A model generated the notes under the pieces. The model was not told the DNA's origin, ran no database searches, and saw only the letters and a program-made list of their open reading frames with translations. A stretch of 50,709 bases of DNA, from NCBI GenBank assembly GCA_030040015.1, contig JASHUM010000020.1, forward strand, positions 1 through 50,709. The letters are read 5' to 3'. The translations under genes and the position numbers were made by a program. Source of the stretch: Acidimicrobiales bacterium (GTDB taxonomy: Bacteria; Actinomycetota; Acidimicrobiia; Acidimicrobiales; UBA8190). Shown piece after piece: positions 45,737 through 50,709 of the stretch (position 1 is the stretch's first letter; the number at the start of each line of letters is the position of its first letter).

Positions 45737-46771
45737 TCACAGCAGCCCGACCTGTCTCAACAGGGAGATGGCTGTCGACCCGTCCCCGAGCTCGGCGATG
45801 GTGATCGGATAGGGCTGGAGCTGATCGAAGGGGGTCTCCGGCGACTCGGTGGTCACCCCGGAGGCGATCGGGTACTCGAAGCTGATCGACAGGTTGGGGT
45901 TGGCGATGATCTCCTGGCCCTGGGCGCTCACGATGTAGGCCAAGAACCTCTGGGCCGCGGCCTTGTGCTTGGACGACTTGAGCACGGCGGCACCTGAGAC
46001 GTCGACGACGTAGCCGGGGTCACCGGGGGCGAAGTAGGTGATGGCCGAGTGGATGTTCGCCGTCCCGATCTCGGCCCGCATCCGGTACCAGTAGTACTGG
46101 TTGACCACGCCGAACGCGACCTCGCCCCGGTTCACCTCGTCGGCGATGGTCTCGTTGTCGGGGTAGACGTGGCTGCCGGCGTTGGCCTTGATGCCCTGGA
46201 GCCACGACACCGTCTCCGCCGTCCCGTAGGCGCGGTCCACGGCGGTGACGATGGGTTGGAAGTCCGTCTCACCGGCGGCGAAGGCCAGCTTGCCTCGGTA
46301 CTTCGGGTCGGCCAGCGCCAGCACGGTGGTGGGCAGCTGGCTGGCAGCGATGAGGCTCGGGTTGTAGATGATGACGCTGACCCGCGCCGAAACCCCCACC
46401 CAGTCGCCCTGGGTCGAGTCGTACTGGCTGGGTGTCCTGGCCAGGGTGGCCGGGTCGACCGCCGCCAGGAGGCCCTTTCCCTGCAGGTACTCCAGGGCCG
46501 GCGAGTTCTCGGTGTAGATGACGTCCGCCGGTGAGCGGGAGCCCTCGGTGACGATCTCGTCGGCGAGGGTGTCCTCGTCGTCACTACGCACGTTCACCGT
46601 GATCCCCGTCGCCTTCTCGAAGCCGGCCACGAGGGCGTCCGTGGTCTGTTCGTGCTGACCGTTGTACAAGGTGATCGACTGACCCGACCCGGACGACGAG
46701 CTGCAGGCACTGAGGACGCCTCCCGCCACCACCGCCGTCGCCACCGCCGCCATCCACCGTTTCACGCTCAT
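45737..46771 (-). CDS. fbpA: Ferric iron-binding lipoprotein (FbpA/FutA-like)
   Basis: This 344-residue solute-binding protein has a lipoprotein signal ending in LSAC (Cys23), so it should be anchored to the outer face of the membrane. The mature part begins ITLYNGQHEQTTDALV, a classical FbpA/FutA start, and contains NQYYWYRM with the adjacent tyrosines (Tyr226, Tyr227) used by class III ferric-binding proteins. The ATG at 46771 overlaps the stop of a small lipoprotein gene (ATGA). It heads the transporter genes fbpB and fbpC and delivers Fe3+ to them. Confidence 0.92.
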   Translation of the reverse strand: MSVKRWMAAVATAVVAGGVLSACSSSSGSGQSITLYNGQHEQTTDALVAGFEKATGITVNVRSDDEDTLADEIVTEGSRSPADVIYTENSPALEYLQGKGLLAAVDPATLARTPSQYDSTQGDWVGVSARVSVIIYNPSLIAASQLPTTVLALADPKYRGKLAFAAGETDFQPIVTAVDRAYGTAETVSWLQGIKANAGSHVYPDNETIADEVNRGEVAFGVVNQYYWYRMRAEIGTANIHSAITYFAPGDPGYVVDVSGAAVLKSSKHKAAAQRFLAYIVSAQGQEIIANPNLSISFEYPIASGVTTESPETPFDQLQPYPITIAELGDGSTAISLLRQVGLL

Positions 46772-47160
46772 GGGGCGGCTCCCGGGCAGAGGGCGTTCAG
46801 GTCGTTGCTCGCCTTGTCGACCGCCGTCGCGGCTGCCTTCCCGCCGTCGGTCGAGTACAGCTGGCGGTAGGCGTCGTCGAGGCGCTCGACAGCCGATTGC
46901 AACGTCTGGTCGCCGGTGTGCTCCTGGCCGAGCGGGAGGATCTGGGCCTCGGCGTAGCCGACCGGGTCGGCCGTGGGGTCGGGGCCGTCGGAGAGCACGG
47001 CACTCACGCTCTGACATCCCTTGTCGAGCGCGGCCGACGACGGGGACGCAGAGGAGCAGGCAGCGAGAAGGAGCGACGAGGACGCCACGGCGGCGACGCC
47101 GAGCGCCACCGCTCCGCCCCGCCCCAGCCGGGTCCTAAAGTTAGGGCTGCCTAACTTCAT
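46768..47160 (-). CDS. Small lipoprotein of unknown function, first gene of the fbp operon
   Basis: The protein is 130 residues with a lipoprotein signal peptide: a basic n-region (RTRLGRGG), a hydrophobic core, and LAAC with Cys35 as the lipidated residue. The mature part is mostly helical, has Ser/Ala-rich linker residues, and two further cysteines (Cys49 and Cys125) that could form a disulfide. No known domain was recognised. The stop overlaps fbpA (ATGA), so its product is tied to ferric import. It might be an accessory receptor or scaffold (inference). Its promoter appears leaderless, and a DtxR-like palindrome covers codons 2-7. Confidence 0.8.
   Translation of the reverse strand: MKLGSPNFRTRLGRGGAVALGVAAVASSSLLLAACSSASPSSAALDKGCQSVSAVLSDGPDPTADPVGYAEAQILPLGQEHTGDQTLQSAVERLDDAYRQLYSTDGGKAAATAVDKASNDLNALCPGAAP
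47134..47157. promoter_or_regulatory. Candidate iron box (DtxR/IdeR-like half-sites) inside the 5' end of the small lipoprotein gene
   Basis: On the plus strand AAGTTAGG (47138-47145), GCTG and CCTAACTT (47150-47157) form a perfect 8-base inverted repeat with a 4-base centre. An extra CCTAA at 47134-47138 overlaps its left edge. TTAGG/CCTAA half-sites are those of DtxR/IdeR iron repressors, but the spacing differs from the classical 19-base box. The repeat covers codons 2-7 of the lipoprotein gene, and the extra half-site extends into codons 8 and 9. This is just downstream of the predicted start of transcription, where a bound repressor would block elongation or initiation. Confidence 0.6.
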
Positions 47161-47195
47161 GGCACAGAATGAGGCACGCCGAACTTTCCTGTCAA
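47160..47195 (-). promoter_or_regulatory. Promoter of the small lipoprotein-fbpABC operon (probably leaderless)
   Basis: On the minus strand a perfect TTGACA (47195-47190) is followed after 18 bases by CATTCT (47171-47166). The next five bases, GTGCC, lead directly to the ATG at 47160. Transcription would therefore start at the A of the ATG. No Shine-Dalgarno sequence is present. The rest of the gap (47196-47268) holds only a short GC-rich palindrome and no recognisable gene. Confidence 0.6.
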
Positions 47196-47268
47196 GCCGG
47201 GGGTGCCGGGCCGGAGGACACGGCGAGGCGAGAGGCCTCTGAGCTGGGCTGACGCGATCGGGGCTGGG

Positions 47269-49341
47269 CTAGAGCGCGGGCAGCCGCTCGGCCACCCAGT
47301 CTCCCGAAGAGAGCTCGGTGACGAGGGCGGTGGTGTTCCCGAAGCCGTTCACGTACACGCTCCCGACGGCGAGGCACGTGGAGGCCGTCGGGCAGGTGAT
47401 GCCCTGGACGTTGTCGGAGAACCCCGGCGAGGCGAGCGCCTGCCACGTCGTGGGTCCCACCTTACCGACGACTTTCTCCGCCGATTCCAGAGCCTGTCCG
47501 GCGACCACGCAGTCGTCGGGATCGGCACACCCGAGGGCGGTGAGCGACGGGTCGCCGGTTTGCCCCGACGCCGCCTGGTCGACGCTCCAGGTCGTCCCGG
47601 CCATGGAGAGCACCAGGGCGGTCCCGGATCCCTGGCCGGTGACGGCGTTGCCGACCGTCACGCATCGACCGGGGACCGGACACGCGACGTCGTAGAGGAT
47701 TCCCCGACCACTGCTCTGGGAGGGCAGGGTGGGGGCCGTCCACACGCCGTTCTCCATCTCCTCGACGAGAGGTGCGGTGTCGGTGGGACTCGAGACCGGG
47801 GCGGCGTCGCCCACGGCGACGCAGGTGGAGGAAGTCGGGCAGGAGACCGAGTTGAGCTCCGAGGTGGTCCCGGCAGCCGGCGACAGGGGAACGAAGCTCC
47901 ATGAACCGGCTTCGAAGCTCTCGACGAAGAACGACTCCACAGGAGTCCCGTCGGATTGGCCGACGGTCGTGTAGCCCACCGCTACGCAGGCCGACTCGGT
48001 CGGGCACGACACGCTCGTGAGCACGCTGTTGGCGCCGGTTGCCGGACCGTCCACGACCTGCCAGCGCCCGCCCGAGTCCGATTCGATCAGTGGAGAGTCG
48101 GGGGGAGCGATCGTGGCCGAGGCGGGGAAGGGGTCGGGTCGGTAGAAGCCGACGGCGACGCAGTCGGTCGTGGTCGGGCAGGAGACACTCGACAGCTGGG
48201 CGCCGCCCCGTCCCTCGTCGGGACTCGCCTGGCGGGCCCAGGTCGAACCGTCTGACGTCTCGACCAGGGTGTGCGTCGCCTGACCGTCCCCGTCGGGATC
48301 ACCGATGGCAGCGTCCTTGTCGATGGGGAGCACGTCGCCAACCGCCACGCAGTGGGCAGCGTCGGCGCAGGTGACGCCGTAGAGGGTGGCGAAGAGGATC
48401 TTCGCCGACGCGGCCACGGGCCGCGGGGGCGGTGAGGACGAGGGCAGGGTGACGGCCAGGACCACACCGAGAGCGACGAGCAGCCCACCGGCGCCCAGCC
48501 ACAGCTGACGTCGGTGCCGTCGTGACGCAGCCTCAGCCGGCCTCGGGGGCCACAGGACGACGGTCATCATCGCCACGAAGTAGACGAGCCAGACGACCAC
48601 CTCGATCAGCGTGGGGTAGGGCTGAAGGCCGAACATCCCCGTCGTGAACGACGACAACACCGACCCGGGAGGGGCGAGCCAGGACAGGTCGAACTGGGGT
48701 CGCTGCCCGAAGGTGATCCATCCGGCCGCGTTGGCGGTGTGCACCGTCGTCATGGCGATGCCGGCTGCCGACAGCACGAGGACCACCGCGGTGACACGGA
48801 AGAACCGAGCCACGTCGAGATGCCTCGTCCCCCTGACCACGCCGATCCCGACGGCGAGGGCGGCGACGACACCGAGCAGTGCTCCCCCCGTAGACAGCCA
48901 GGCGGTCGTCCCGGTCAAGCCGATGGTGGCTACCACGAAGACGGTGACCTCGAAGCCCTCCCGCAACACGGCGAAGAAGGCCAACAGCACCAACCCGCGT
49001 CCCGATCCCTGCGTCAGGGCGGCCGAAGCGGCGGCGTCCGTGTCGCGGCGCAGGTCCTTGGGGAACCTTCGCATCCACACGACCATGTAGGTGACCGTGG
49101 CCACGGCGACCAGGCCGACGATCGTCTCGAACCGTTCCTGTTGGCGCCAGGGGAGGTTGACCTCGACGTACCGGATCACGAGTCCGATGGCGACGCACAC
49201 GAGTGCGGCCGCCAAGCAGGCACGCCAGATACGAGGGAGAAGATCGCCGCGCCCTTGTGCCCTGACGAACACGACGATGGCACCGATGACGACGACCGTC
49301 TCCAGGCCTTCGCGCAAGCCGATGACGAACGCCGGCAGCAC
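47269..49341 (-). CDS. efeU: FTR1/EfeU-type iron permease fused to a seven-repeat Cys-x5-Cys beta-propeller-like domain
   Basis: The protein has 690 residues. The N-terminal 270 match the FTR1/EfeU oxidase-dependent iron permease: about seven helices and the two iron-path motifs REGLE (10-14, helix 1) and REGFE (127-131, helix 4). An additional helix (about 282-300) follows, then seven repeats (about 318-690), each with a consensus like SVSCPTxxxCVAVG. The cysteine pairs are 325/331, 388/394, 446/452, 501/507, 554/560, 605/611 and 650/656. Blade spacing of about 45-63 residues suggests a seven-bladed propeller stabilised by disulfides. A DPDGDGQ loop (348-354) might bind Ca2+. The GTG start lies 9 bases after the cupredoxin gene stop. 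Confidence 0.88.
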   Translation of the reverse strand: MLPAFVIGLREGLETVVVIGAIVVFVRAQGRGDLLPRIWRACLAAALVCVAIGLVIRYVEVNLPWRQQERFETIVGLVAVATVTYMVVWMRRFPKDLRRDTDAAASAALTQGSGRGLVLLAFFAVLREGFEVTVFVVATIGLTGTTAWLSTGGALLGVVAALAVGIGVVRGTRHLDVARFFRVTAVVLVLSAAGIAMTTVHTANAAGWITFGQRPQFDLSWLAPPGSVLSSFTTGMFGLQPYPTLIEVVVWLVYFVAMMTVVLWPPRPAEAASRRHRRQLWLGAGGLLVALGVVLAVTLPSSSPPPRPVAASAKILFATLYGVTCADAAHCVAVGDVLPIDKDAAIGDPDGDGQATHTLVETSDGSTWARQASPDEGRGGAQLSSVSCPTTTDCVAVGFYRPDPFPASATIAPPDSPLIESDSGGRWQVVDGPATGANSVLTSVSCPTESACVAVGYTTVGQSDGTPVESFFVESFEAGSWSFVPLSPAAGTTSELNSVSCPTSSTCVAVGDAAPVSSPTDTAPLVEEMENGVWTAPTLPSQSSGRGILYDVACPVPGRCVTVGNAVTGQGSGTALVLSMAGTTWSVDQAASGQTGDPSLTALGCADPDDCVVAGQALESAEKVVGKVGPTTWQALASPGFSDNVQGITCPTASTCLAVGSVYVNGFGNTTALVTELSSGDWVAERLPAL

Positions 49342-49350
49342 GGGCCAATC

Positions 49351-49722
49351 CTACGAGGTGACCACCAAGGGCCATTGTTCGCGGGCGGCGCCCGGGCAAT
49401 TCACGACGTAGCGCCCCGCCTCGAGCCGGATGTCGAAGCTTCCCGAGAGCCCTTCGATCAGGTTCTCACGCTCGCCGAGGACCTGTGACAAGTTGGCGGT
49501 GCGGATCTCGATCTCCGACACCGTGGGAGCGTTGAGGTTGGTGACGACGACCTCGACCGTCCCGGCCCCCACTCGGTCTGGTGAGGGTTGGCACCCCGAG
49601 GGAGTGGCCGAGATCCTGACCACGGTGGCATGTTCCGCATGGGCCGAGGTCACGGAGTAGCCGCACGCCGCAGCGGCGCACAGGCCCATCAGGGCGGGAA
49701 CGAACCGAGGGTTTCGCACCAC
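49351..49722 (-). CDS. Stand-alone EfeO-type cupredoxin-domain protein, exported
   Basis: The protein has about 123 residues with an N-terminal hydrophobic signal (about 8-30; a weak lipobox AAAC at Cys20 is possible) followed by a single cupredoxin domain. The pattern C-x-P (Cys44), VVTNLNAPTVSEIEI, GERENLIEGLSGSF with Glu84 and Glu86, and GRYVVNCPG (Cys109) corresponds to the Cup domain of EfeO. The M75 peptidase-like domain of full EfeO is absent. In Efe systems this domain oxidises or passes iron to EfeU, which is encoded directly downstream. The start is GTG at 49722 or 49719. No EfeB (DyP peroxidase) is seen in the window. Confidence 0.8.
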   Translation of the reverse strand: MVRNPRFVPALMGLCAAAACGYSVTSAHAEHATVVRISATPSGCQPSPDRVGAGTVEVVVTNLNAPTVSEIEIRTANLSQVLGERENLIEGLSGSFDIRLEAGRYVVNCPGAAREQWPLVVTS

Positions 49723-49760
49723 GGCGCAGAGTATCCCTGAGCAGTTGGCATGATGACGCG
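49723..49760. promoter_or_regulatory. Short divergent promoter region between the cupredoxin and methyltransferase genes
   Basis: Only 38 bases separate two divergent start codons. On the minus strand GATACT (49735-49730) ends 7 bases before the cupredoxin GTG. On the plus strand CATGAT (49749-49754) ends 6 bases before the methyltransferase GTG. Both would give leaderless transcripts, but no -35 hexamer was recognised for either. No DtxR-like half-site is present. Confidence 0.35.
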
Positions 49761-50435
49761 GTGGAGGAAGAGCCCGACGCGCCGATGCCGGCGGCCGGTT
49801 GGTCCGATCGCGGCAAGGTCGAGTGGTACACGAAACGCATCGGGGGGCTCGGCGCCCGTCTGGCCGGGGAGCAGATGGTGGCCGAGGTCCTGCCACCACG
49901 TCCGAGACGGGTGCTCGATCTCGGCTGCGGTGACGGCCGCCTGGCTGCCCTCGTACTCTCTCTCCGGCCGTCGGTCGAACACCTCGTGGCGATCGACTGC
50001 TCGCCCCCCATGTTGGAGATGGCGTCGAAGCGCTTCGCCTCGGATCCCAGGGTCGAGCCGCGCAGCTGCGACCTGCGTGACCCGCTCACGTCGTTGGGCC
50101 GGTTCGACCTGGTCGTGTCCGGCTTCGCCCTCCATCACCTCGAGGACGATCGCAAGCGTTCGCTCTTCGCCGAAGTGGCCGCCCAACTCGATGCTCCCGG
50201 GGCCTTCGTCAACCTCGACGTGGTGGCGTCGGCGACAGCCGAACTTCACGCCCGGTTCCTCGAGGCAATCGGTCGCACGGCCGACGATCCCGAGGACCGG
50301 CCGGCTGGGATCGGTGACCAGTTGCGGTGGATGCGCGACGCCGGGTTCTCCAACGTCGATTGCCTGTGGCGCTGGAGGGGCTTCGCCCTTTTGGTGGGGG
50401 AGGGCCGCGGCGGTGGGTCGGTGAGCCCGGACTGA
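49761..50435 (+). CDS. Class I SAM-dependent methyltransferase
   Basis: This 224-residue protein has the SAM-binding motif VLDLGCGDG (51-59), an acidic residue at the end of strand 2 (VAIDCSPPML, Asp79), motif II-like CDLRDPL, and the FDLVVSGFALHHLED segment (115-129) typical of small-molecule methyltransferases of the Methyltransf_11/25 type. The substrate is not predictable. The GTG start has no clear ribosome binding site. It diverges from the iron genes, and the glutamate decarboxylase follows after 32 bases. Confidence 0.83.
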   Translation: MEEEPDAPMPAAGWSDRGKVEWYTKRIGGLGARLAGEQMVAEVLPPRPRRVLDLGCGDGRLAALVLSLRPSVEHLVAIDCSPPMLEMASKRFASDPRVEPRSCDLRDPLTSLGRFDLVVSGFALHHLEDDRKRSLFAEVAAQLDAPGAFVNLDVVASATAELHARFLEAIGRTADDPEDRPAGIGDQLRWMRDAGFSNVDCLWRWRGFALLVGEGRGGGSVSPD

Positions 50436-50467
50436 CGAAAGGCACGTCATCGGCAAAGCTGGCGGCC

Positions 50468-50709
50468 ATGGCACTGCACGCTCACCGAGCCGACGACAGC
50501 CCCATCGCTACCCGCCCGCAATTCGCCGAGGCAGCGGGATCCCACACGGTGCCGCGCAACCGCCTGCCGGCCCGGGGCATGCCGCCCGAAGTGGCCTACC
50601 AGGTGGTGCACGACGAGCTGCTCCTCGACGGCAGCTCCCGGCTCAACCTGGCCACGTTCGTCACCACGTGGATGGAGCCGGCCGCCGGCCAGCTGCTCGC
50701 CGAATGCGC
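50468..50709 (+). CDS. gadB: Glutamate decarboxylase (N-terminal 80 residues, cut by window edge)
   Basis: The ATG at 50468 opens a frame that runs off the right edge. The visible part matches the GadB N-terminus: a short leader, the segment LPARGMPPEVAYQVVHDELLLDG, and the near-invariant LNLATFVTTWMEP (about residues 60-72). The PLP-dependent enzyme converts glutamate to GABA, consuming a proton. The PLP lysine and C-terminal parts lie outside the window. The ribosome binding site is weak. It may share the promoter of the methyltransferase upstream. Confidence 0.88.
   Translation, partial: MALHAHRADDSPIATRPQFAEAAGSHTVPRNRLPARGMPPEVAYQVVHDELLLDGSSRLNLATFVTTWMEPAAGQLLAEC

Noticed and set aside
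47231-47240. Palindrome AGAGGCCTCT in the gap between efeU and the lipoprotein gene
   Set aside because: It is short, common by chance at this GC content, not followed by a T tract, and not placed for a promoter. There is no firm terminator evidence.
49723-49760. Iron box upstream of the cupredoxin-efeU pair
   Set aside because: No TTAGG/CCTAA half-sites are present in the short gap, so co-regulation with the fbp operon is not shown by the sequence.
1-50709. Search by eye for CRISPR arrays, tRNA/rRNA genes, insertion sequences, prophage genes or integration sites
   Set aside because: No regularly spaced repeats, transposase or integrase motifs, or RNA gene signatures were noticed. All gaps are short and coding genes are housekeeping in type.

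Overview
This 50.7 kb window is uniformly GC-rich, almost completely coding, and reads as chromosome from an actinobacterium. An Acidimicrobiia-type organism is the best guess. This rests on gene content: a 14-gene nuo operon behind a geranylgeranyl-reductase gene, an actinobacterial ctaE-qcrCAB block with a di-haem QcrC, a class II HelD-type helicase, a SCO6745-family gene, and Cys-x5-Cys propeller repeats of the kind common in that group. No RNA gene, insertion sequence, prophage or CRISPR array was seen, and no gap between genes exceeds about 185 bases.

Layout. 1-536 (-): start of a FAD-dependent geranylgeranyl-reductase-like gene, probably acting on the menaquinone side chain. 719-16371 (+): nuoA-N, the complete proton-pumping NADH:menaquinone oxidoreductase. 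16393-20036 (-): a GNAT gene and a 1037-aa MprF/LysX-like membrane protein with a degenerate metallophosphoesterase domain at its N-terminus. 20156-26065 (+): acetyl-CoA synthetase, a HAD-type phosphatase, and a cyclase/ATPase/TPR signalling protein. 26090-31192 (-): hemE-hemH-hemG(hemY) followed by lnt. 31315-33552 (+): helD-like. 33609-37592 (+): ctaE-qcrC-qcrA-qcrB, followed by two GNAT genes. 39029-41224: a carotenoid oxygenase and a TetR regulator, divergent over a compact operator/promoter region. 41276-43020 (+): a coiled-coil protein, a SCO6745-family protein and a DinB-family protein. 43022-49722 (-): an iron-acquisition block. 49761-50435 (+): a SAM methyltransferase. 50468-end (+): the start of glutamate decarboxylase.

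How the genes fit together. Much of the window builds the respiratory chain: complex I, the bcc complex, a subunit of the aa3 oxidase, late haem synthesis and, probably, quinone maturation. The iron block supplies the metal. It contains a small lipoprotein, an FbpABC-like ferric ABC importer, an FTR1/EfeU permease and a stand-alone EfeO-type cupredoxin. At least 18 gene junctions are 4-base start/stop overlaps (NTGA), so translational coupling is the rule here.

The most unusual items are these. (i) The EfeU-type permease carries an extra transmembrane helix and seven Cys-x5-Cys repeats that look like an extracytoplasmic seven-bladed propeller. (ii) A perfect inverted repeat of DtxR-like half-sites occupies codons 2-7 of the small iron-block lipoprotein gene, just behind an apparently leaderless promoter. 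(iii) The MprF-like protein has a metallophosphoesterase domain in which every recognisable metal-ligand motif is altered. (iv) The Lnt has serine where the catalytic cysteine is expected. (v) Two palindromic operators are interleaved with divergent promoters between the carotenoid oxygenase and TetR genes.
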